In this document: in pieces, positions 9,765 to 17,399 of the stretch | How the letters are laid out: each line of letters starts with the position of its first letter | Numbering within the stretch: position 1 is the stretch's first letter | Origin: Rhodobacterales bacterium | GTDB taxonomy: Bacteria; Pseudomonadota; Alphaproteobacteria; Rhodobacterales; Rhodobacteraceae | DNA length: 32,859 nt | Reading direction: 5' to 3' | Assembly (NCBI GenBank): GCA_030950105.1 | Contig: JAUZRV010000001.1 | Span: forward strand, 1-32,859 | Made by a program: the position numbers and the translations under genes | The notes under the pieces: generated by a model | What the model was told of the DNA's origin: nothing | Database searches by the model: none | The model's input: the letters and a program-made list of their open reading frames with translations, nothing else

Positions 9765-11222
9765 TCACGCGCCCTCGTTTTTCATATTCTCTGCGGCCTC
9801 TTGTGCCGGATGGCCCATTTTACGCAAAACGTCAACGAGGGCGCTCACTTTGATGCCCTTTGACCCTTTTACCAGCACAACATCACCCGCATCGACCAGA
9901 TTATGCAACTGCGGCCCAAGATCCGTCGCGCTTTGCACCCATTCGCCTTGTTGCCCAACCGGCAACCGCTGCCAAAGGTGCCGCATCAACGGTCCCACAC
10001 AATGCACCTTGGCGAGATTGGCCAAATATGGCAGATCGGCGATTTGCGCGTGCATCGCATCCTCGTCCGTGCCCAGTTCCAGCATATCACCCAATATAGC
10101 AATGCGTCGTCCGGTTTTGATCCGCCCCAAACCGTCGACGGGTTTGGCCGCAGCCAGCACCTCGAGCGCCGCCGCCATCGACGTCGGATTGGCGTTAAAT
10201 GCGTCATCAATCAACCAAAGCACCTGATCTTCGTCACCACGATCCAGATATATCGCCTCGCGGGTGCCGCGTCCTGCCGGTGGTTTCCACGCCGCCAAAT
10301 CAAGCGCCGCAAGCGCCGGATCAACGCCAAGTGCGTCAACCACCGCCAACACGCCAAGCCCGTTCATCGCAAAATGTCGCCCCGCCGTCGAGATTTTGAA
10401 CACCCCGTCGGCCCCGTGAATTCTGGTTTGCACAATGGTGGCGTCGTCCGACAGCGTCACCTCGCCCAATTGGAAATCATCGCCATGCACCCCGAACATC
10501 ACGTCGCGCACCCGCGCATCGACTGTTTTGGCGCATAGGATTGCCGAGGTTTCAATATCGGCGTTCAACACCGCAACCCCGCCCGGTTCCATCCCGTCCA
10601 TGATGGATGCTTTTTCAACCGCGATGTCAAAAATGCCGTCAAAGGCCTCAAGATGCGCCGCCGCCACCGTGGTGATCATCACCACATCAGGGCGCGCCAA
10701 TTTGGCCAATGGCGCGATCTCGCCCGCATGGTTCATGCCGATCTCGATCACCGCGAATTGCGTGTCTTGCGGCATCCGCGCAAGGGTCAGAGGCACCCCC
10801 CATTGGTTGTTATAGCTGGCCTCGGCGACATGGGTTTTACCCTGCCGTTCCAACACCACGCGCAACATGTCCTTGGTTGATGTCTTGCCCACCGATCCGG
10901 TCACCGCGACAATTTTCGCATCTGTGCGTTTGCGTGCTGCGCGGCCCAGATTTTCCAACGCTTCCAATACATTATCAACAATCAACAATGGCGCATCTTC
11001 CGCCACTCCGTCGGGAACATGCGACACCAACGCCGCGCCCGCCCCCGCAGCCAATGCCGCCGCGACAAAATCATGGCCGTCGCGCACGTCCTTGAGCGCC
11101 ACAAATAAATCACCCGGTTTCAAGGTGCGCGTATCAATCGAAACGCCATCCACCGACCAATCGCCGACAACCGTGCCGCCGGTGGCCAATGCCGCATCAC
11201 CGCTTGTCCATAACACGTTCAT
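9765..11222 (-). CDS. murF: UDP-MurNAc-tripeptide--D-alanyl-D-alanine ligase MurF
   Basis: Cytoplasmic ligase adding D-Ala-D-Ala to complete the UDP-MurNAc pentapeptide. 485 residues. The N-terminal domain has VSIDTRTLKPGDLFVAL, the P-loop TGSVGKTS is at 108-115, followed by SYNNQWGVPLTL, IGMNHAGEIAPLA and the C-terminal DDAFNANPTSM that marks MurF. The ATG overlaps the murE stop by four bases and the stop abuts the mraY ATG. Confidence 0.97.
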   Translation of the reverse strand: MNVLWTSGDAALATGGTVVGDWSVDGVSIDTRTLKPGDLFVALKDVRDGHDFVAAALAAGAGAALVSHVPDGVAEDAPLLIVDNVLEALENLGRAARKRTDAKIVAVTGSVGKTSTKDMLRVVLERQGKTHVAEASYNNQWGVPLTLARMPQDTQFAVIEIGMNHAGEIAPLAKLARPDVVMITTVAAAHLEAFDGIFDIAVEKASIMDGMEPGGVAVLNADIETSAILCAKTVDARVRDVMFGVHGDDFQLGEVTLSDDATIVQTRIHGADGVFKISTAGRHFAMNGLGVLAVVDALGVDPALAALDLAAWKPPAGRGTREAIYLDRGDEDQVLWLIDDAFNANPTSMAAALEVLAAAKPVDGLGRIKTGRRIAILGDMLELGTDEDAMHAQIADLPYLANLAKVHCVGPLMRHLWQRLPVGQQGEWVQSATDLGPQLHNLVDAGDVVLVKGSKGIKVSALVDVLRKMGHPAQEAAENMKNEGA

Positions 11223-12727
11223 GCCAGCTTCCCATCAAGAGCGGCCACGGCCACGCTTGCCTGTTCCACATCGTCAAACGGCAGAATATCATCGCCGACA
11301 ATCTGCCCGCTTTCGTGGCCTTTTCCGGCGATCAACAACGCATCACCCGCTTCCAATGCATCCACCGCCCGCAATATCGCCTCGGCGCGATCCCCGACAT
11401 TATACGCCTCGGGCGCGCCTTCCATCACCGCCGCGCGAATGGTGGCCGGATCTTCGGAACGCGGATTGTCATCGGTCACATAGACCACATCGGCGTTTTG
11501 CGCCGCCGCCGCACCCATCAATACGCGTTTGGTCGGATCACGATCGCCGCCCGCCCCCAACACCACAATCAAACGCCCCAAAACATGCGGTCGCATCGCC
11601 GCCAGCGCGGTTTTTACCGCATCCGGCGTATGGGCGAAATCGACAAACACGGCCGCGCCATTGGCCCGCGTTGCCGCCAACTGCATCCGCCCGCGCACAG
11701 TTTTAAGATGTGGCAATGTATCAAAAACCGCCTCGGCTTCGGCCCCGCAGGCAATCGCAAGCCCCGCCGCCAACATCACGTTTTCGGCCTGAAACCCGCC
11801 AATCAAATCCAACCGCGCCTGATGCGAGCGCCGTTTCCAGCGAAACCGCACCTCTTGGCCTGTCAAGCCAAACCTTTGATTTTCAATGCGTAAATCGCTG
11901 CCTTCTTCCTTGCCAACGCTGATGGTGGCAATGCCGCGCTCTTTGGCGATCAACGACATCTTGAACCCTTTGCTGTCGTCGGTGTTGATCACGGCCACGC
12001 CATTATCCGGCAAGACCCGATTAAAAAGCCCCGCCTTGGCATCAAAATAATCCTCGAAATGCTTGTGATAATCGAGGTGGTCCTGACTAAAGTTGGTAAA
12101 CCCCGCCGCCTGTAAAACCACGCCATCCAAGCGCCGCTGCGCCAATCCGTGACTTGAGGCCTCCATCGCGCCATGCGTTACCCCCGCGCGTGCCGCGTCA
12201 CGTAAAATCCGGTGCAAGGTGATCGGCTCCGGCGTGGTATGGGCAAGCGGCACTTCATACGCGCCCTCAACCCCGGTAGTGCCGATATTGATCGCCGCAA
12301 AATCCAGTTCGCTCCAGATCTGGCGCAAGAAAACCGCCACGCTGGTTTTGCCATTGGTGCCGGTCACCGCCACCATATGTTCGGGTTGTTGGCCAAACCA
12401 CAGCGCCGAACAATAGGCCAGGGTCTGTCGCGGATCCTGCGCCACAATCAACGCTGCATCGCTGGCGTCCAACTCGGCTTTGGCAATGCGCGCGCCGGTC
12501 GCATCGGTCAAAATCGCCGCTGCCCCCATGCGCAACGCATATTTGATAAATTCACCGCCATGCACCTGTGTGCCCGGCAAGGCGGCAAACAAATACCCGT
12601 CTTTCACCTGCCGGCTGTCGACCGCAAGACCGGAAATCATCGCCCGCCGCCCGTTTTTCGCCGTCAACCCAAGGGTGCCAAGTGATTTCACCTGCCCCGT
12701 TTCATGGCCGCTCGTTTGCCCTGTCAT
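11219..12727 (-). CDS. murE: UDP-MurNAc-L-Ala-D-Glu--meso-diaminopimelate ligase MurE
   Basis: Adds the third residue of the stem peptide. 502 residues. The N-terminal domain has AVDSRQVKDGYLFAALPG, the P-loop TGTNGKTS is at 122-129 and HTTPEPITLH at about 162-171. DDNPRSE at 419-425 is the motif that selects meso-diaminopimelate rather than lysine, as expected for a Gram-negative. VGKEEGSDLRIEN and FVDFAHTPDAV are also typical. It lies 28 bases after ftsI and overlaps murF by four bases. Confidence 0.97.
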   Translation of the reverse strand: MTGQTSGHETGQVKSLGTLGLTAKNGRRAMISGLAVDSRQVKDGYLFAALPGTQVHGGEFIKYALRMGAAAILTDATGARIAKAELDASDAALIVAQDPRQTLAYCSALWFGQQPEHMVAVTGTNGKTSVAVFLRQIWSELDFAAINIGTTGVEGAYEVPLAHTTPEPITLHRILRDAARAGVTHGAMEASSHGLAQRRLDGVVLQAAGFTNFSQDHLDYHKHFEDYFDAKAGLFNRVLPDNGVAVINTDDSKGFKMSLIAKERGIATISVGKEEGSDLRIENQRFGLTGQEVRFRWKRRSHQARLDLIGGFQAENVMLAAGLAIACGAEAEAVFDTLPHLKTVRGRMQLAATRANGAAVFVDFAHTPDAVKTALAAMRPHVLGRLIVVLGAGGDRDPTKRVLMGAAAAQNADVVYVTDDNPRSEDPATIRAAVMEGAPEAYNVGDRAEAILRAVDALEAGDALLIAGKGHESGQIVGDDILPFDDVEQASVAVAALDGKLA

Positions 12728-12755
12728 TTACGCCCCGCAATCGCCGTTACCCGGC

Positions 12756-14540
12756 CTAATTCGATGTCAGCGTTATACCAGCCAATTGACCAGGTTCAAC
12801 TTCGGGTCGCATCCCGAGCAAAGGCGCCACCCGCTGAATAATTTCGGCGGCAATCGGCACAGCAGTCCACCCCGCCGTGCGCCGTGGTTTGGCCCCCGAT
12901 GTTTCCACCGGTTCATCCAATGTCACCACCAACACATATTTCGGATCATGTGCCGGAAACATCGACGCAAAAGTGGCAAGCACCTTGTCGTCATAATATC
13001 CGCCACCGCGCTCGCGGGGTTTGTCGGCGGTGCCGGTTTTCCCACCCACCGCATAGCCGGGCACCCCGCCAAGAGACGCCGTGCCTTCAGTGACCACACC
13101 ACGTAACATCACGCGCGCCGCCGTAGCGGTTTGTTCCGATATCAGGCGCTCGCCAAATTGTGGTCCGTCCTGTTTCAAAATCGTCGGCCTGATCCGGGTG
13201 CCACCATTGGCAATCATCGCATACCCTGCCGCCAGATGCAGCGGGCTGGTCGAAAGTCCGTGCCCATAGGATATCGTCATCGTCGAGAGTTCCGACCAAT
13301 TGCCCGGCTTAAGAGGCTTGCCGCCCTTGGCCTCGGTAATTTCAAAACTTGTCGCCTCAAGCATCCCCAGCGCCCCGAGGAATTCCTGCTGCCGCTCGGC
13401 GCCAATCATCTGTGCAATCCGCGCCGTTCCGATATTCGACGATTTCACAATGATTTTGGTTGTCGTCAGTTCGGAACCGTAATTGCGAAAATCCCGTATC
13501 TTGAACCGCCCCCACTTGAGTGGCCCGCGCGTATTGATCTTGGTGAACGGCGTCACAAGCCCCAGATCAAGCGCCTGGGCAACCGCGAAAATCTTGAACA
13601 CAGACCCGAGTTCGTAAACCCCCTGCACCGCGCGATTAAACAACGGGCTGTCGGTTGGATCACCCTTGACGGCCGGACGTGGCCGGTCATTTGGATCAAA
13701 ATCCGGCAGGGACGCAATCGCCACCACTTCTCCGGTTTTTACATCCATCAAAACGGCGGCTGCCCCTTTGGCATTCATCAATTTCATACCACCATAGAGA
13801 ACCCGTTCAAGTGCGCTCTGAATGGTCAGGTCTATCGAGAGCTGTAGCGGCTTGCCCTGCTCTGCGGGGTCGTTCAAATAATCGTTGAACATGCGCTCGA
13901 CCCCCGCCACGCCGATCACTTCGGCCCCCGAAACCGCCTCGCGCCCGAAACTTGCCCCTCCAAGGATATGCGCGGCCAAACTGCCATTTGGATAAAGCCG
14001 CATTTCGCGTGGCCCAAACAACAGACCGGGATCACCAATCTCGTGCACCGCTTGTTTCTGTTCAGGGCTTATCTTCTTGCGAATCCACAAAAATTTTCGA
14101 CTTCCGGTGAAATCTTCCAGCAATCTTTCGCCATCCAGATCCGGGAAAATCCGGACAAGTTCGCGCGCCGCGCGTTCGGCATCAATCATCTGCGGCGGTT
14201 GCGCATAGAGCGAAAAAACCTCGAGGTTGGTCGCCAGAACACGGCCCTCACGGTCGATAATATCGGCTCTTTGCGCCAATATCGGTGCGCTGGACGCGGT
14301 TCCGCGCGGCTCAGAGGGGTCTGTGTTTGCCATCGCCCCCATACGCAGGCCAATCGCGCCAAAGGCCACCACAAATATCGCCGCCAAGACCAAAAGCCGC
14401 CCTTCGGCGCGCGCACGGGATTTGTCGCGCATCTTCTCGTGGCGCAGGCGAATATTCTCGCGCTCGATTGTCTCGGGATTTTCGCCCTTGCTACGGGCCG
14501 CTAAAATACGGGCCAGCGGGCGAAGCGGGGTGCGGATCAT
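12756..14540 (-). CDS. ftsI: Division transpeptidase FtsI (PBP3, class B)
   Basis: Crosslinks septal peptidoglycan in the periplasm as partner of FtsW. 594 residues: a basic cytoplasmic tail, one membrane anchor at about 48-66, a dimerisation domain beginning near RADIIDREGRVLATN (91-105), then the transpeptidase domain. All three active-site motifs are present: SVFK (313-316, Ser313 the acylated nucleophile), SSN (367-369) and KTG (501-503). The ATG overlaps the ftsL stop by four bases and AAGG precedes it. Confidence 0.97.
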   Translation of the reverse strand: MIRTPLRPLARILAARSKGENPETIERENIRLRHEKMRDKSRARAEGRLLVLAAIFVVAFGAIGLRMGAMANTDPSEPRGTASSAPILAQRADIIDREGRVLATNLEVFSLYAQPPQMIDAERAARELVRIFPDLDGERLLEDFTGSRKFLWIRKKISPEQKQAVHEIGDPGLLFGPREMRLYPNGSLAAHILGGASFGREAVSGAEVIGVAGVERMFNDYLNDPAEQGKPLQLSIDLTIQSALERVLYGGMKLMNAKGAAAVLMDVKTGEVVAIASLPDFDPNDRPRPAVKGDPTDSPLFNRAVQGVYELGSVFKIFAVAQALDLGLVTPFTKINTRGPLKWGRFKIRDFRNYGSELTTTKIIVKSSNIGTARIAQMIGAERQQEFLGALGMLEATSFEITEAKGGKPLKPGNWSELSTMTISYGHGLSTSPLHLAAGYAMIANGGTRIRPTILKQDGPQFGERLISEQTATAARVMLRGVVTEGTASLGGVPGYAVGGKTGTADKPRERGGGYYDDKVLATFASMFPAHDPKYVLVVTLDEPVETSGAKPRRTAGWTAVPIAAEIIQRVAPLLGMRPEVEPGQLAGITLTSN

Positions 14541-14890
14541 GGGGTGACCTTCAGATTTGAAACATCAACAGCGTTCAAAATCTTGAGCGGCGGCGCGCTC
14601 TCGATTGGCGGATAAGCGACCTGATCAATGCGGCCATATTGTTGCGGGCTGAATGGCAGCAATCCGAGCCGGTCAAAATTCAATTCCGCCAGCTCGCGTA
14701 ATCTGTCGGGCCGGTTCAAATAGGCCCATTCCGCCTTGAGAACACTCAAACGTGCTGCCGCCATGCCGATCTGGCGTTGCAATTTCTTGACTTCGGCAAT
14801 CGACTGTTTGGTTTTGAAATTCTCTTGATAGGCCCAAAACGCAAGGCCGATCACCCCGATGAATGTGGTCACAAGTATTAATGTGCGCAT
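14537..14890 (-). CDS. ftsL: Cell division protein FtsL
   Basis: 117 residues: a single N-terminal membrane segment (about 4-20), then a coiled-coil stretch (about 28-57) leading into LNRPDRLRELAELNFDRLGL, the conserved FtsL C-terminal pattern. FtsL forms the FtsQ-FtsL-FtsB complex that activates FtsWI. The annotation rests on position (between rsmH and ftsI), topology and this motif, since the family is poorly conserved. It overlaps the rsmH stop by one base (TAATG) and ftsI by four. Confidence 0.9.
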   Translation of the reverse strand: MRTLILVTTFIGVIGLAFWAYQENFKTKQSIAEVKKLQRQIGMAAARLSVLKAEWAYLNRPDRLRELAELNFDRLGLLPFSPQQYGRIDQVAYPPIESAPPLKILNAVDVSNLKVTP

Positions 14891-15942
14891 TATGATTTCC
14901 CCCTGCCCGGCTTTGATCCGCGTTTGGCGCTTTTGCGCGCTTTTCCCTCTGGAAGCTGCGGCATGCCGATTGCGCGCCGATCCACCGATATCGCGGTGGC
15001 GTCCGTGCGCCGACCAACCCGCAATTTGGCGCTGCGCGACCGCGGGTTTTCATCTAATTCCTGTGCATCCGGCCCAATCGCCTTGCGACTCTTGAGGGTA
15101 AATTGTGATTTTTCCTCAACGGCTTCCGGTGCATATCTGTTGGCATGTCCGGCCCCGCCAGAATGGGCCTGAAAGAAGCGTTTGACCATGCGATCCTCGA
15201 TAGAATGGAAGGTTACAACCGCCAATTGTCCGCCCTCTTTCAATCCGCGTTCCGCCGCTTCGAGACCGGCCACCAATTCCCCGTATTCATCATTTACCGC
15301 AATCCGCAGCGCCTGAAAGGAACGCGTCGCCGGATGCGATTGCCCGGGTTTTGCCCGTGGCAAACAGCCCTCAACGATGCGCGAAAATGCCCGCGTTGTG
15401 GTGATCGGGCCGACCTCGCGATACCGCAAAATCGCCGCAGCAATGCGCCGGCTGGCCCGTTCTTCACCGTAATGAAACAAAATATCCGCCAAAACGTTTT
15501 CGTCCGCCTCATTGACAATATCCGCCGCCGAGATCCCCGTTTGGCTCATCCGCATATCAAGCGGCCCGTCTTTCATGAACGAAAATCCGCGTTCCGCCAG
15601 ATCAAGTTGCATCGAGGACACCCCGAGATCAAGCACCACCCCGTCAAGGCCTTGCGCGTAGTCATCCATCTTGGAAAATACGCCCTCGACCATCTCGAGA
15701 CGTGCACCATATTGCGCCGCCCACGGGGCTGCCATCTCGAAGGCAAGCGGATCACGGTCTACCGCAATCACCTTGTCGGCGCCCGCGTCCAACAAGGCCC
15801 GCGTATATCCGCCCGCCCCGAATGTGCCGTCGAGCCAAACGCCTTTAACCGGCGCAATCGCGGCCATTAACGGGCGCAACAAAACCGGAATATGGGGGGC
15901 ATCATCGTTGGGTAAATCAGGGGGAAGGACGGTGGCAGCCAT
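14890..15942 (-). CDS. rsmH: 16S rRNA (cytosine1402-N4)-methyltransferase RsmH (MraW)
   Basis: SAM-dependent methyltransferase that modifies C1402 in the ribosomal P site. 350 residues. [10 protein letters not shown] near the start, the SAM-binding [18 protein letters not shown] followed by [34 protein letters not shown] and the C-terminal [11 protein letters not shown] are all family signatures. AAGAGG lies eight bases before the ATG. It starts three bases after mraZ. Confidence 0.97.
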   Translation of the reverse strand: MAATVLPPDLPNDDAPHIPVLLRPLMAAIAPVKGVWLDGTFGAGGYTRALLDAGADKVIAVDRDPLAFEMAAPWAAQYGARLEMVEGVFSKMDDYAQGLDGVVLDLGVSSMQLDLAERGFSFMKDGPLDMRMSQTGISAADIVNEADENVLADILFHYGEERASRRIAAAILRYREVGPITTTRAFSRIVEGCLPRAKPGQSHPATRSFQALRIAVNDEYGELVAGLEAAERGLKEGGQLAVVTFHSIEDRMVKRFFQAHSGGAGHANRYAPEAVEEKSQFTLKSRKAIGPDAQELDENPRSRSAKLRVGRRTDATAISVDRRAIGMPQLPEGKARKSAKRGSKPGRGKS

Positions 15943-15945
15943 CGT

Positions 15946-16449
15946 TTAAACCTCTTTCGCAGAATCCAGAAAACTTAACGGGTCAAAATCTTCCGGCTGA
16001 TCGGCAAGCCAGCTTTCGGTTTGCGAACGCTCGACTTCCTCATAGGTGTCCGGTTTCCAGATCTGGAACGTATCGCCCGCAGCAATGAAAAACGCCTCTT
16101 TTTCCAGTCCGATTTTCTTGCGCAATTTTGCCGGCAACACCAACCGTCCGGTTTCGTCTACCGTGGTGGGAAACGACTGCCCGTTGAACATCTGTTGTAA
16201 AAACTTGCGCCCCGCCGATCCACGCGGGAGCGCGGCAATTTGCGCATCAACCTCGTCAATCGCTTCCATCGTATAACATTCAAGAAACTTGCGCCGCTCG
16301 TCGCCATACACAATCACCAGTTCGGGATTATCGCCCGAGGTCCAATTGGGGTCGCCCGCCTCGATCACACGACGAAACAGAGCCGGGATAGACACCCTGC
16401 CCTTTGCATCCACTTTGTGGTTGCTTTCGCCTCTGAACTTGCGTGCCAC
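15946..16449 (-). CDS. mraZ: Transcriptional regulator MraZ
   Basis: First gene of the dcw cluster. MraZ is a ring-forming DNA-binding protein with two SpoVT/AbrB-like repeats. Here they are FRGESNHKVDAKGRVSIPALFRR-like near the start and TTVDETGRLVLPAKLRKKIG in the second half, each with the DxxGRxxxP signature. The GTG at 16449 gives VARKFRGES, which fits the usual MARxFRG start (167 residues). An in-frame TTG at 16479, just after AGGTGAT, would add ten residues, so the start is not certain. In enterobacteria MraZ represses its own operon through TGGGN repeats; I see no clear set of those upstream. Confidence 0.93.
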   Translation of the reverse strand: MARKFRGESNHKVDAKGRVSIPALFRRVIEAGDPNWTSGDNPELVIVYGDERRKFLECYTMEAIDEVDAQIAALPRGSAGRKFLQQMFNGQSFPTTVDETGRLVLPAKLRKKIGLEKEAFFIAAGDTFQIWKPDTYEEVERSQTESWLADQPEDFDPLSFLDSAKEV

Positions 16450-16479
16450 TGCCCTGCGACCTTTCAAAACCTGCCCCAA

Positions 16480-16776
16480 ATCACCTTTGTAAATGCGGAA
16501 TGGCGGATTGATCGGCTGCCACTGATCAATCCGCCATCCTTGTCCCGTTTCCGGGCCCCTCGCGGGGTATGTCCAGCTGCGCGCGCCACCTGGGGGGATG
16601 TATCTGCTCGCCCGCGCGCCGGATCTCTTCGTTTCGATGAAAGCGGAGCCTGTATGTTACCTGCCTCGGGAGATTTTTTACCGTGGGGTCTTTGTTGCCC
16701 CTTTGTTTGTTCCCGTCTTCATCTTGGATTTAGTTTTGCCATGAGAGCCCGTCTCGATCAAGGGAAATTATGGGAA
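16480..16776 (-). ncRNA. Structured mraZ 5' leader, probable UpsM-like sRNA
   Basis: In Rhodobacter sphaeroides the dcw cluster is preceded by a long leader from which the abundant sRNA UpsM is released. Here the same position holds about 300 bases with strong folding potential on the minus strand: a perfect 14-bp stem (16500-16537) and two adjacent tetraloop hairpins (16544-16555 CCCG-GAAA-CGGG and 16556-16567 CCCC-GCGA-GGGG). The 5' end is set by a candidate promoter with TTGGAG (16806-16811) and TATCGT (16783-16788), 17 bases apart. I did not recall the UpsM sequence well enough to align it, so homology rests on position, length and structure. Confidence 0.5.
16500..16537 (-). terminator. 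Perfect 14-bp stem-loop in the mraZ leader
   Basis: Arms 16500-16513 and 16524-16537 (ATGGCGGATTGATC and its complement) enclose a ten-base loop. It lies 50-90 bases before the mraZ start and could end a leader sRNA or act as an attenuator. It lacks a strong U tract on the minus strand (TTCCGCATTT follows), so an RNase processing barrier is an alternative. Confidence 0.45.
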
Positions 16777-16782
16777 AGATAT

Positions 16783-16811
16783 ACGATATGTTGTTTTACA
16801 AGCCACTCCAA
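16783..16811 (-). promoter_or_regulatory. Candidate sigma-70 promoter of the dcw cluster
   Basis: Minus-strand TTGGAG (16806-16811) and TATCGT (16783-16788) are separated by 17 bases and match the consensus at four of six positions each. Initiation near 16776 would give a leader of about 300 bases. The surroundings (about 16750-17040) are clearly AT-rich compared with the genes. This is a visual match only. Confidence 0.3.
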
Positions 16812-17399
16812 AACAATATGTGGTAGAGTTTTGTAAAATTTATGCGCACATGTCGCAGAACGTGGACAGTGGACCACTATATATAGTGAAATCTTGAGGT
16901 AAAAAATTTCCCCCAAATTCCCTACTTTTCTGCATTTTTCCAAAAAATCACCCAAATCACAGCTCCAAATAAACAATATCCATCCAAAACACAGGATTTT
17001 TTACGGAATTTTACTCAAATTTTTCGCAAAGTGATTCGCTTTTGCCGCAAATCACGCCCTTGCCCCACCCTTACCGTGCAAATGTCCCGTGTTTTCCCAC
17101 GTGGCACCCCGCATACGTCCCACAAGGCGATAGGCGACACCACACAACGCCACCATTGCGCACAAATTTAATAAATTTCTCACGAGTATTGCGCGCCCGC
17201 AAGGCCCCGGCACGATGCAGCCCGTGGTCCGCCATAGCCGCCTGCCGGTTTTTGCCTTATACTTTGTCCTATACAATGGCGAACGAACCCAATAGGGGCT
17301 GTCCCTTATCGCCCATTATTATCGCCTATAGGCATCAACACGCCTGTTGGCCCCGTAACACCCGCATAATGCCCCTGTCCGTATAGAGCCGAGAAAATC
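16812..17399. other. AT-rich intergenic region before the DEAD-box gene
   Basis: About 590 bases between the divergent dcw and DEAD-box transcription units with no convincing gene. 16812-17040 is AT-rich with several A/T tracts (ATTTTTTACGG near 16993, AAATTTTTCGC near 17019). 17240-17280 contains TATACT and TATACA, possible -10 elements for the helicase gene, without good -35 partners. The 120 bases before the helicase ATG would make a long leader. Open frames here look like chance. Confidence 0.4.

Noticed and set aside
16480-16790. Possible RNase P RNA (rnpB), which lies near mraZ in some proteobacteria
   Set aside because: The conserved AGGAAAGTCCGG and 3' ACAGAA segments are absent on both strands.
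16480-16800. MraZ-binding TGGGN repeats upstream of mraZ
   Set aside because: No set of three or more spaced TGGGN units was found on the minus strand; autoregulation by the known mode cannot be claimed.
16758-16976. Minus-strand 72-codon open frame in the AT-rich intergenic region
   Set aside because: Cys- and Leu-rich composition, no family resemblance, no Shine-Dalgarno, and it covers the candidate dcw promoter.
17042-17386. Plus-strand 114-codon frame just before the DEAD-box helicase
   Set aside because: Pro/His/Arg-rich composition, no ribosome-binding site and no recognisable motif; more likely leader sequence.
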